Part shown: piece after piece, positions 5,770-12,431 of the stretch | How the letters are laid out: each line of letters starts with the position of its first letter | How positions within the stretch are numbered: position 1 is the first letter of the stretch | Assembly (NCBI GenBank): GCA_016839955.1 | Contig: JAEOTI010000244.1 | Coordinates: forward strand, 1-12,886 | Direction: 5' to 3' | From: Candidatus Hodarchaeota archaeon | Lineage (GTDB): Archaea > Asgardarchaeota > Heimdallarchaeia > Hodarchaeales > YT1-057 | Length of the DNA: 12,886 nt | Notes under the pieces: generated by a model | What the model was told of the DNA's origin: nothing | Databases searched by the model: none | What the model saw: only the letters and a program-made list of their open reading frames with translations | Made by a program: the position numbers and the translations under genes

Positions 5770-8307
5770 ATGATAAGACAATGGAAGGAAATTAAGCAAC
5801 AGTATCCTCATTGTATCATTTTTTTTCGATTAGGAGATTTTTACGAAACTTTCGGAAAAGATGCGAAAATCGCAGCAAAAACCTTAGGTATTACTCTAAC
5901 TAGTCGAGGAACAGGAAAAAATCGTATACCCTTAGCTGGTGTCCCATATCATTCCTTAGACGGATATCTTGCGAAGATGGTTCAAGCAGGACATCATGTG
6001 GCGATATGTGAACAAGTGCAAGATCCTAAAGAAGCAACGGGGATTGTTGATAGGAAGGTTGTTCGTATTGTTACACCAGGAACTATTCTCGAAAGTTCGC
6101 TGTTAGATGAACATAAAAACAATTATATTGGCTCAGTATTTCGAGAAAGAGAAAAATTAGGACTTGCAATCGCTGAGCTTTCTACAGGAGAACTTCTGTT
6201 AAAAGAATGGGAAGAGAAAGACACATCGAAACTATTCAATCTTCTCCAAGGTGAAATAGCTGGTTTTAGTCCGTCTGAGTTTTTAATTACGGATTCACAA
6301 TTTCACAACACCAAACTAAGTGATATTATTACTGAAGTAATTAGCACTTCAGTTACAACAATCCAGGATCATCATTTCATCTATCATACAGCGCTTGATA
6401 TTCTTCGAGAAACTCTAGGTGTCTTATCCCTGGAGCCGTTCAATTGTGAAGAACTCAGTGCAGCTGTAAGTGCCGCTGGAGGTTTGATTGCCTATCTTAA
6501 AAAAACTCAAATGAAGGCTATCAGGAACTTTAAAACAATAAAGGTATTGCGAAGTGATAATAATCTCATTTTAGATTCTATTACATTGAGAAATCTTGAG
6601 ATTCTAAGGAATATGAGAGATGGGACAAAACAAGGCACACTCATTGATGTTTTCGAAAATCCTCAGACACCAATGGGTGGTCGAATACTTCGAAATTGGT
6701 TAGTTCACCCTCTTATGGATATACGAGAGATAAGACAACGACATGAATCAGTGGAAAGGTTAGTTAAAGAGACAATACATCGAAAAGAACTCTGTTCTCA
6801 TCTTCGAAGAATCAGTGATATGGAACGAATAATTAGTCGAGTAAGTTATGGAAGCGCTAACCCTAGAGACCTTGCTGCTCTACGTGAATCTCTACAGAAC
6901 ATACCTCAAATTAAAGAAATACTTAATAGATTTCCTGATGTTTTATTTTCAACCCTGTCTGATCAGATTAACTTGCATACTGATTTAGAGATCTTTCTAA
7001 GGGCTTCACTTATGGAAAATCCTCCGCAAACAACAAGAGAAGGAAATATTATCGCAACTGGATATAATTCTGAAGTGGACTCATTAAGGGAGCTTGTTCG
7101 AGGATCTGAAAGATGGTTGGACAGATTTGAAGAACGAGAGAAAAAAAGAACTGGTGTTAAAACGATTAAAACGGGTTATAACAAAGTTCACGGTTATTAT
7201 ATAGAAATAACAAAAACTCAACTTAGAAACGCTAAAATTCCTTCAGATTGGGAAGCACGTCAGACATTAGTAAATGCTCAGCGGTACATATCAAAAGAAC
7301 TGAAAGAATATGAGAAAAAAGCCGTCACTGCTGAAGAAAAATTGAAAGCACTCGAATATCAAATCTATAAAAATGAAATTCTGACAACAATCGAAACTGA
7401 GTCTAATCTTATACAACAAACAGCAGTTGCTCTTGGAGTTCTTGACGTTCTCTGTCTCTTTGCAGAAACTGCTGTTATGAATAGATACATTCGTCCCGAA
7501 TTGACAGAAATACCAGAAATTACTATTCAGGAAGGACGCCATCCAGTTGTAGAAAAGCTCGCAGGATTTGATAAGTTCATTTCTAATGACGTCTTTCAAA
7601 ATGAAGAAAATTATCGCTTCTTAATCATATTCGGCGCGAATATGAGCGGGAAAAGCACTTTTATCCGACAAGTAGGATTACTAGTTTTGATGGCTCAGAC
7701 AGGATCATTTATTCCTGCACAAAAAGCCAAGATTGGAATAGTGGATCGAATCTTTACTCGGATGGGGGCTTATGATGAAATTAGTCGTAGCTCCTCTAAA
7801 GGACACACAGGAGCTCCTGGTGCTTCTACTTTCATGGTTGAAATGAGAGAAGTAGCAACAATATGTCATAACGCGACATCTAGAAGTCTAATTTTAATGG
7901 ATGAGGTTGGAAGAGGCACAGGAACTTTTGACGGTCTCGCATTAGCTTGGAGTCTTGCTGAATACATACGAGATAATGTGAGAGCTCGTACATTACTTAG
8001 CACACACTTTCACCAACTTAGTGAACTTGGTCTGCATAAGGGAATTAAGAATTATCACTTAGCTGTAAAAGAGACTGAAGATGATCTTGTTTTTTTGTAT
8101 AAATTGAAGGAAGGTGCGACTGATAAGTCATTTGGAATACACTGCGCTAAATTTGCTGGGGTACCTATCGAAATAGTCAAACAGGCTGAAAAGATATTAT
8201 CAGAGATTGAAAACACAACTGTTATTGAAATTCCAACGAGTCTCAAAGAAAAACTATCGAAACAACAAATAAGAAAAAAATCCAAATCGCTTTCAGATTT
8301 CTTATAA
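5770..8307 (+). CDS. mutS: DNA mismatch recognition protein MutS (bacterial MutS1 type)
   Basis: MutS finds base mismatches and small loops and, with ATP, recruits MutL. The 845-residue product is full length. Domain I has FFRLGDFYE with the mismatch-wedge F24-x-E26; the domain boundary motif RIVTPGT lies near residue 100; the clamp region has NKVHGYY (471-477); the ATPase has Walker A GANMSGKST (622-630), Walker B LILMDEVGRGT with D711/E712, and STHFHQL with H746. Intact F-x-E separates it from MutS2 and other non-mismatch paralogues. The last eight residues, SKSLSDFL, look like a PCNA-binding motif. Codons before the ATG read S-T-P, as in the common MutS N-terminus '(S/L)TPMM'; CTG 5758, 9 bases after GGAG (5745-5748), could be the true start. 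No mutL lies in the window. Full-length MutS is patchy in archaea, so ancient transfer from bacteria is likely. Confidence 0.96.
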   Translation: MIRQWKEIKQQYPHCIIFFRLGDFYETFGKDAKIAAKTLGITLTSRGTGKNRIPLAGVPYHSLDGYLAKMVQAGHHVAICEQVQDPKEATGIVDRKVVRIVTPGTILESSLLDEHKNNYIGSVFREREKLGLAIAELSTGELLLKEWEEKDTSKLFNLLQGEIAGFSPSEFLITDSQFHNTKLSDIITEVISTSVTTIQDHHFIYHTALDILRETLGVLSLEPFNCEELSAAVSAAGGLIAYLKKTQMKAIRNFKTIKVLRSDNNLILDSITLRNLEILRNMRDGTKQGTLIDVFENPQTPMGGRILRNWLVHPLMDIREIRQRHESVERLVKETIHRKELCSHLRRISDMERIISRVSYGSANPRDLAALRESLQNIPQIKEILNRFPDVLFSTLSDQINLHTDLEIFLRASLMENPPQTTREGNIIATGYNSEVDSLRELVRGSERWLDRFEEREKKRTGVKTIKTGYNKVHGYYIEITKTQLRNAKIPSDWEARQTLVNAQRYISKELKEYEKKAVTAEEKLKALEYQIYKNEILTTIETESNLIQQTAVALGVLDVLCLFAETAVMNRYIRPELTEIPEITIQEGRHPVVEKLAGFDKFISNDVFQNEENYRFLIIFGANMSGKSTFIRQVGLLVLMAQTGSFIPAQKAKIGIVDRIFTRMGAYDEISRSSSKGHTGAPGASTFMVEMREVATICHNATSRSLILMDEVGRGTGTFDGLALAWSLAEYIRDNVRARTLLSTHFHQLSELGLHKGIKNYHLAVKETEDDLVFLYKLKEGATDKSFGIHCAKFAGVPIEIVKQAEKILSEIENTTVIEIPTSLKEKLSKQQIRKKSKSLSDFL
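8281..8304 (+). other. C-terminal PIP-box-like motif of MutS
   Basis: These codons give S-K-S-L-S-D-F-L immediately before the stop. This fits the PCNA-interacting pattern Q-x-x-[LIM]-x-x-[FY]-[FYLW] at positions 4, 7 and 8, with Ser replacing Gln at position 1. It is preceded by a basic linker (QQIRKKSK), as is common for C-terminal archaeal PIP boxes. Bacterial MutS instead carries a beta-clamp motif elsewhere in its C-terminal region. Binding to PCNA is inference. Confidence 0.5.
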
Positions 8308-8341
8308 AAAGCAATTCTAAACCTGAAAATTGAATAAAATT

Positions 8342-8348
8342 AAAAAAA
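8342..8348 (-). terminator. Oligo-T terminator of the small minus-strand gene
   Basis: On the minus strand seven Ts follow the stop of the 77-residue gene by 3 bases, and another T-rich stretch (TTTTATT) follows. Oligo-T runs are enough to end transcription in archaea. It lies in the 44-base gap between the convergent mutS and this gene. Confidence 0.45.
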
Positions 8349-8351
8349 CTT

Positions 8352-8585
8352 TTATTCTTCATCAAAGAGTAGTTCTGGAGCCATCCTTTCAACTACTTTG
8401 CGCATCCATTTGACAATAGGTTGAAAGGCTTCAGATTTAGCGCAATTGTCCAATTTTTTTAATTGATCTTCAAAAACTCTGCGACAGGAGTCGAATTGTA
8501 GTAGTTCATCAGTTGAAACATCAAAAGATCCTGGTGGAATAAATATTGTTATATGTTCTTTTTCAGGTTGAATCGTAGCCAACAT
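8352..8585 (-). CDS. Small protein of unknown function
   Basis: I do not recognise this 77-residue protein. A short N-terminal beta-like segment HITIFIPPGS (11-20) is followed by a largely helical, charged part (about 33-68, with C34 and C48) and an acidic tail FDEE. It has no membrane segment, signal peptide or zinc-binding pattern. Despite its size it is likely real: ATG 8585 is preceded at 6 bases by AGGAG (8592-8596) and by a TATA box (8613-8621), and a T-run follows the stop. It is convergent with mutS and shares no transcript with it. Function unknown. Confidence 0.6.
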   Translation of the reverse strand: MLATIQPEKEHITIFIPPGSFDVSTDELLQFDSCRRVFEDQLKKLDNCAKSEAFQPIVKWMRKVVERMAPELLFDEE

Positions 8586-8612
8586 CCTGAACTCCTGAGA
8601 AGAGAAAGACTA

Positions 8613-8621
8613 TTTTATAAA
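8613..8621 (-). promoter_or_regulatory. TATA box of the 77-residue gene
   Basis: The minus strand reads CGAAATAGTTTATAAAA, with TTTATAAAA as the TATA element and an AT-rich purine-led stretch like a BRE just upstream. It is centred about 32 bases before the ATG at 8585, giving a leader of only about 5 bases. Confidence 0.5.
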
Positions 8622-8968
8622 CTATTTCGCATTTTCCTTTTATACTCATTGATTATTTCCTTTTTTTCTCAGTAAAAACATGAGAAGAAGTACTAAAAAT
8701 CCGACAATAAAAAGTTCATTCTCTTTTTATTAATTTGATTAAATTCAAAAAGTATAACAAATGTTTCTCAGAGACTTATTTCTTTGTTAAATTAATTAGA
8801 ACTTCTCCAAGCTCCTTCAACCATGAAAAATGGGTAAAAATAAAAATTGGGAAGAAACTATACAATTTTGATGATCAGATTCAAATGAAGAAGTTCTCTA
8901 AATTCTATATTGATTATAGTTGGACTAAAACTAGAAAAATCGATAATTATTGACCCAAAATGAAAATG
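8622..8968. other. Gene-poor AT-rich region with no convincing gene
   Basis: Between the small minus-strand gene's promoter and the thiolase promoter I see no supported gene. A plus-strand frame from TTG 8735 to 8953 could encode 72 lysine- and aromatic-rich residues, but it has no SD site, no recognisable motif, and the composition expected of translated AT-rich spacer. The stretch holds an AT-rich inverted repeat (8706-8731) and several T-runs. A short unannotated RNA or a decayed gene cannot be excluded. Confidence 0.4.
8706..8731. repeat. Perfect 9-bp inverted repeat (hairpin)
   Basis: AATAAAAAG (8706-8714) and CTTTTTATT (8723-8731) are exact reverse complements around an 8-base loop. 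The stem is nearly all A-T, so chance is possible. The plus-strand right arm contains five Ts and could end transcripts. No gene ends close by on the plus strand other than mutS, about 400 bases upstream. Confidence 0.35.
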
Positions 8969-8974
8969 TATAAA
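8969..8974 (+). promoter_or_regulatory. TATA box of the thiolase-DUF35 operon
   Basis: TGTATAAAC holds TATAAA centred 26-27 bases before ATG 8998. That is the archaeal TATA-to-start distance, so the transcript is probably leaderless from this ATG. The upstream in-frame GTG 8986 would then lie before the transcription start, which rules it out as the initiator. Confidence 0.65.
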
Positions 8975-8997
8975 CTAGCAATAAAGTGGGTTTAACC

Positions 8998-10161
8998 ATG
9001 CGTGTTGCAGTTATTGGGGTTGGTATGACTAAATTTGGACATAGAAAAGATGCCAGCCTTAGAGAATTAGCTTTTGAGGCGACAAAAGCCGCTATTGATG
9101 ATTGTGATGGAAAAATCGACATAAATGAAATTGAAGCTGTTTTTTCTGGAATTGCTTCAGACCATTTTTCCCAACAACTTCAACCAGGAGCATTGTTTAG
9201 CGATTATTTAGGGATTGCCCCCAAACCAAACTTTCGTGTTGAAGCAGCCTGTGCTACGGGAAGTGCAGCTCTCCGGACAGGAATTATGGCTATAAAGTCT
9301 GGTATGCACGACCCTGTTTTAATTGTGGGTGCAGAAAAGATGTGTGAAGTTGATACGCCCACAGCAGTAGGTTTCATTGGGCGAGGTGGGGATGTACAAT
9401 GGGAAGGTGGACCATTTGGAACAACTTTCCCTGGAAATTATGCAATGATTGCAAGAGCTCATATGGCACGATATGGGACCACTAAAGAAGACTTAGCAGA
9501 TGTAGCAGTGAAAAATCATTATTATGGTGCTATGAATCCTAACGCCCAATTTCAGAAAGAAATCACTCGGGATAAAGCATTGCAAGCACCGATGATTGCT
9601 TCACCGTTGGGATTATACGATTGTTCTCCTTTAACTGATGGTGGTGCTGCTGCTATTCTAGTTTCAGAAGAAAAAGCAGCCATGTATTCTGATTCACCAG
9701 TTTGGATCGAAGCATCAGCAGTAGCAACAGATACTATGTCATTACTTGATAGAAAATTACTAACTGAATTCAAAGCTTCTCAGGAAGCTGCTCGTGTAGC
9801 ATATGATCAAGCCAAAATAAGATTCGTAGAAATCGATGTAGCTTGTGTTCATGATTGTTTTACAATCGCAGAAATCGTCGCATATGAAGACCTAGGTTTT
9901 TGTCCCGTTGGTGAAGGTAAAGCAATGATTAGAGAAGGAGAATCTTTTGTTGGTGGAAGGATTCCTGTTAATGTTGATGGGGGGCTAAAAGCAAAAGGTC
10001 ATCCCCTGGGCGCAACGGGTCTAGGAATGATGAAAGAGATTGTTGGGCAGCTTCGAGGTGAGGTTGAAACTGGAAGACAGGTAGATGGTGCAGAACTTGG
10101 TTTAATGCATAATATTGGTGGGACCGGTCATTACGCGTTTATTCATATTTTACGGAGGTAA
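8998..10161 (+). CDS. Archaeal thiolase (acetyl-CoA C-acetyltransferase-like)
   Basis: Thiolases join or split acyl-CoA; archaeal members of this SCP2-like group make acetoacetyl-CoA for the mevalonate (lipid) pathway or act on other 3-ketoacyl-CoAs. In the 387-residue product the nucleophilic Cys is C85 in VEAACATGSAAL, followed by VHDCF (H285, C287), GGLKAKGHPLGATG with H335, and a C-terminal HNIGGTGHYAF segment (from H371). Length and motifs are typical. ATG 8998 is chosen because a TATA box sits 26-27 bases upstream and homologues usually begin MR-(D)VA(I/V)IGVGMT; GTG 8986 would add four residues. The stop overlaps the next ATG by one base. In many archaea this pair sits beside HMG-CoA synthase and the three form a complex; no such gene is here, so a role outside mevalonate is possible. 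Confidence 0.92.
   Translation: MRVAVIGVGMTKFGHRKDASLRELAFEATKAAIDDCDGKIDINEIEAVFSGIASDHFSQQLQPGALFSDYLGIAPKPNFRVEAACATGSAALRTGIMAIKSGMHDPVLIVGAEKMCEVDTPTAVGFIGRGGDVQWEGGPFGTTFPGNYAMIARAHMARYGTTKEDLADVAVKNHYYGAMNPNAQFQKEITRDKALQAPMIASPLGLYDCSPLTDGGAAAILVSEEKAAMYSDSPVWIEASAVATDTMSLLDRKLLTEFKASQEAARVAYDQAKIRFVEIDVACVHDCFTIAEIVAYEDLGFCPVGEGKAMIREGESFVGGRIPVNVDGGLKAKGHPLGATGLGMMKEIVGQLRGEVETGRQVDGAELGLMHNIGGTGHYAFIHILRR
10154..10159 (+). promoter_or_regulatory. SD site at the thiolase-DUF35 junction
   Basis: GGAGGT is embedded in the last thiolase codons (CGG AGG TAA, two arginines and the stop). It is only 1-2 bases from ATG 10161 but 8 bases (from GGAGG) from the in-frame TTG at 10167. Since 5-9 bases is the usual spacing, TTG 10167 may be the true DUF35 start. 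Confidence 0.5.
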
Positions 10162-10571
10162 TGAAATTGACTTTTGGCATTCATAATTGGATTGTTGAAT
10201 CAAAAACAAGTCGATTTTATGAAAAATTGAAAGAAGGAAAAATTGAAGCAACTCGATGTATCAAATGTGATGAAATTTATTATCCTCCTCGCTCTGATTG
10301 TCCACTTTGTTATGACTCTGGAATTCAGTGGTTTGAAATAAAATCAAGAGAAGGTACATTAAAGACTTTTACTACAATCACAGTTTCTCCAACAGAATTT
10401 GCTGATTTTATGCCATATTGTGTTGGCATATTGGACCTTCCAGAAGGAGTTTCAATAATGGGTTGGATTAAAGATGCATCTGAAGATTTAATGGTTGGAG
10501 ATAAATTTCAGATTAATTTAGAACAGAAAGCGGGACGAACGATGATTTGGTTCTCAAAACAATTTGAATGA
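10161..10571 (+). CDS. DUF35 zinc-ribbon/OB-fold protein, thiolase partner
   Basis: DUF35 proteins bind SCP2-like thiolases; in archaeal acetoacetyl-CoA thiolase/HMG-CoA synthase complexes the DUF35 subunit holds the two enzymes together and binds CoA. The 136-residue product has an N-terminal helical segment (FYEKLKEGKI), a rubredoxin-like zinc knuckle with C33-x2-C36 and C47-x2-C50, then an OB-fold (about 60-130) beginning GTLKTFTTI and containing GILDLPEGV. All four cysteines are present. Its ATG overlaps the thiolase stop (TAATG), so the two are translated from one message, in keeping with subunits made in ratio. A TTG at 10167 has better SD spacing. The stop is 3 bases from that of the convergent dehydrogenase gene. 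Confidence 0.9.
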   Translation: MKLTFGIHNWIVESKTSRFYEKLKEGKIEATRCIKCDEIYYPPRSDCPLCYDSGIQWFEIKSREGTLKTFTTITVSPTEFADFMPYCVGILDLPEGVSIMGWIKDASEDLMVGDKFQINLEQKAGRTMIWFSKQFE

Positions 10572-10574
10572 ATG

Positions 10575-11393
10575 TTATTCTTCGTTCTTTTCCTCTTCAC
10601 TTGTAAGTGGAAATAACACTCGACCTTCCATACCCCCTGCAACAGTAATAATTTCTCCTGAAATATGTCCTGCAAGATTATTTGAACATAAGAAAGTAAT
10701 CATTGAAGCCACATCTTCAGGTTCTGCTATTTTCCTTAATGGTGTTGTTTGTAATGCGTGTTGCATCTGTTCTGGATCTTTAAGCGCTTCAGCTGCCATA
10801 GGTGTCCGTGTCCAACCAGGACACACTGCATTTACCCTACCTTTTTTTGCTAAAGTAATTATTTCATTTTTTAGACTACGAACCATACCATATACTATTC
10901 CAGCTTTTGTAGCTGCATAGTCAACATGTCCTGCTTCCCCAAAAATAGCGGCCGTGGAACCCACAATGATCAAATTTGCATGATCCATTTGATGTGTCTC
11001 TAGATTTTGGAAAAAGTTTTGACAACTTAGAAAAGTTGAAGTAAGGTTATTGGAAACAGTTTTGTTCCATTGGGCAAGTGACATTTTATGGATAGGAACA
11101 AACGGTTCATCCCATACCCCTGCATTTGCTATTAAGATGTCTATACGTCCGATTTCTTCTTGAGCGGTATTAAAAAGGTTTCGGACCAAGGTTTCATCAG
11201 AGAGATGAGCACCCATTACTAAAGTTTTAACATCAGTTAACTCTTCTGCCAAAGCTTCAGCACTTTCTTTATTCTTTTTATATTGAAGTGTAAGGTTAAC
11301 TCCCTCTTTTGCTAAAGCTCTTGCGGTAGCAGATCCGATTCCACCAGAAGCACCAGTAATTAAGGCATGTAAGCCATTTAAACGACTATCCAT
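10575..11393 (-). CDS. Short-chain dehydrogenase/reductase, FabG-like (SDR family)
   Basis: Classical SDRs use NAD(P)H to reduce or oxidise hydroxyl/keto groups; the best match by motif is the 3-oxoacyl-carrier/CoA reductase type. The 272-residue product has the cofactor loop TGASGGIG (13-20), NAG (90-92), the catalytic tetrad N116, S146, Y159, K163 (Y-A-A-T-K) and PGWTRT (192-197). The C-terminal GEIITVAGGM resembles FabG-like ends, followed by an extra acidic tail (SEEEKNEE). ATG 11393 is preferred, with AAGGT about 10 bases upstream; a TTG at 11399 would add two residues but lies too close. It is convergent with the thiolase-DUF35 operon, so it is not in that operon, though all act on acyl or carbonyl chemistry. 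The precise substrate is unknown. Confidence 0.88.
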   Translation of the reverse strand: MDSRLNGLHALITGASGGIGSATARALAKEGVNLTLQYKKNKESAEALAEELTDVKTLVMGAHLSDETLVRNLFNTAQEEIGRIDILIANAGVWDEPFVPIHKMSLAQWNKTVSNNLTSTFLSCQNFFQNLETHQMDHANLIIVGSTAAIFGEAGHVDYAATKAGIVYGMVRSLKNEIITLAKKGRVNAVCPGWTRTPMAAEALKDPEQMQHALQTTPLRKIAEPEDVASMITFLCSNNLAGHISGEIITVAGGMEGRVLFPLTSEEEKNEE

Positions 11394-11520
11394 TATCAAT
11401 TCTACCTTTTCAGGATTCTTGAAGAGTAAATAAGTGTAATAATTGAGCTTACTTCTAATATCATAGATTTGAGAATCAGGTTCAAGTTCTTTTCTTACTA
11501 TGAAAGTTATTAAGAGAACA

Positions 11521-11528
11521 TTTTAAAG
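11521..11528 (+). promoter_or_regulatory. Candidate TATA box of the PHP phosphatase gene
   Basis: TTTTAAAG, preceded by AGAGAACA, is a TATA-like element that would place transcription start near 11551. That leaves a leader of about 17 bases containing the SD site GAGG (11557-11560), 7 bases before TTG 11568. The competing TATA-like GATATATT inside the palindrome would make a leaderless message and waste the SD site. Confidence 0.45.
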
Positions 11529-11550
11529 TGTTGAATAGATATATTCAACA
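11529..11550. promoter_or_regulatory. 22-bp palindrome, candidate operator of the PHP gene
   Basis: TGTTGAATA-GATA-TATTCAACA has two perfect 9-base arms and a 4-base spacer. It lies between the probable TATA box and the predicted transcription start of the plus-strand PHP gene, the classic place for an archaeal repressor dimer to block RNA polymerase. No regulator gene is adjacent. Regulation is inferred; the symmetry is directly seen. Confidence 0.55.
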
Positions 11551-11567
11551 TCTTTTGAGGATTAAAA

Positions 11568-12338
11568 TTGGATACAAACTGGAAGATACGTGATACACAT
11601 ATTCATTCAAATTTTTCATTTGATGGACAATCTTCCATTCGTCAAATAGCTGAATGGGGCATTAAGCTGGATTGTGATGCTTTATGGATAACTGACCACC
11701 TAGAAATTGACCAAAATTCTGAATATTATTCTGAGTATCCTTATCAAAAAATCAAAGATGAGTTAGATAGAGTAAAATCTACAATTTCCCAACCTGAGCT
11801 TTTTTTAGGAGTTGAAATAGGCTATCATCCACAGTTTCTGGAATCTATTGAAAATTTTCTCTCTTTAAACCGTTTTGACTATGTAATTGGTGCGGTACAT
11901 CAAGTTAATGGTAAGTATTTAACTAAAGAGTTTTTTAAAACGGGATTAGAAGCTTATGAGATATATTTACAGACTAATCTTGAAACGGTAGAGAGTGATT
12001 TGTTTGATTCTTTAGCTCATCTTAATAGACCTTCAATATTTTTATCAAATAAAATATCCCTTGATCTAGAAACAATGCCTGAACTACTTTCTAAAATGAT
12101 AAAAAACCAAGTTGCATTTGAGTTTAACACGCGAGATGGAATAAATTCGGATCAGATATCTTTACTCAGATTATATCAGCAAATAGGTGGACGAAAAGTT
12201 ACACTAGGATCTGATGCTCATCATGTATCAAAAATAATGAATCATTTTGATTCAGCATATGGTATTCTCAAAAGATTTGGATTTGATACCGTTGTAACCT
12301 TTATTGACCGCCAAGAAAAGAAAATACTAGTACCATAG
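11568..12338 (+). CDS. PHP-family phosphoesterase, histidinol-phosphatase-like
   Basis: PHP-domain enzymes use a trinuclear metal site to hydrolyse phosphate esters; the closest type by length and layout is HisJ/HisK histidinol-phosphatase, the penultimate-stage enzyme of histidine synthesis. The 256-residue product carries the metal-binding set: H11-x-H13 with D19 in the first loop (DTHIHSNFSFD), D43-H44 (ITDHLE), E83 (GVEIG), H111 (GAVHQ), H151 (SLAHLNRPS), and D216-x-H218 (GSDAHH). The start is TTG 11568, supported by GAGG (11557-11560) 7 bases upstream. No other histidine gene lies in the window, so the substrate is not settled; other PHP phosphatases, such as those acting on nucleotides, remain possible. 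A strong palindrome sits in its promoter. It is divergent from the dehydrogenase gene (175-base gap). Confidence 0.87.
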   Translation: MDTNWKIRDTHIHSNFSFDGQSSIRQIAEWGIKLDCDALWITDHLEIDQNSEYYSEYPYQKIKDELDRVKSTISQPELFLGVEIGYHPQFLESIENFLSLNRFDYVIGAVHQVNGKYLTKEFFKTGLEAYEIYLQTNLETVESDLFDSLAHLNRPSIFLSNKISLDLETMPELLSKMIKNQVAFEFNTRDGINSDQISLLRLYQQIGGRKVTLGSDAHHVSKIMNHFDSAYGILKRFGFDTVVTFIDRQEKKILVP

Positions 12339-12368
12339 ATTTCTTCCATTATTTATCTTAAATTTTCC

Positions 12369-12403
12369 ATTTCAGTATTCAGAAGGTAATACATGATTGA
12401 AAT
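12369..12403. repeat. Bipartite inverted repeat between convergent genes
   Basis: Outer arms ATTTCA (12369-12374) and TGAAAT (12398-12403) enclose inner arms GTATT (12375-12379) and AATAC (12388-12392), with an 8-base loop and a 5-base bulge on the right side. It lies in the 93-base gap between the stops of the PHP gene and the zinc-ribbon membrane protein gene. It may be a transcript-end hairpin or chance in AT-rich DNA. Confidence 0.3.
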
Positions 12404-12431
12404 TAAGCGGATTTGAAAATTATTATTCACT

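Noticed and set aside
7291..7599. Minus-strand frame of 102 codons, Phe/Cys-rich
   Set aside because: Antisense of the mutS coding region; its composition is the reverse complement of Lys/Glu-rich codons.
8055..8285. Minus-strand frame of 76 codons
   Set aside because: Antisense of the mutS C-terminal coding region, no independent support.
8735..8953. Plus-strand frame of 72 codons from TTG
   Set aside because: No SD site, no motif, composition as expected for AT-rich spacer; kept only as a note within the gene-poor region.
8986..8997. GTG 8986 as the thiolase start
   Set aside because: It lies only about 14 bases from the TATA box, before the predicted transcription start; ATG 8998 fits the 26-27-base rule and the family N-terminus.
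8931..9122. Minus-strand frame of 63 codons
   Set aside because: Overlaps the thiolase promoter and 5' end in antisense; the thiolase is certain.
9552..9773. Minus-strand frame of 73 codons
   Set aside because: Antisense shadow of the thiolase.
10564..10920. Plus-strand frame of 118 codons
   Set aside because: Antisense to the dehydrogenase, whose catalytic motifs are on the minus strand.
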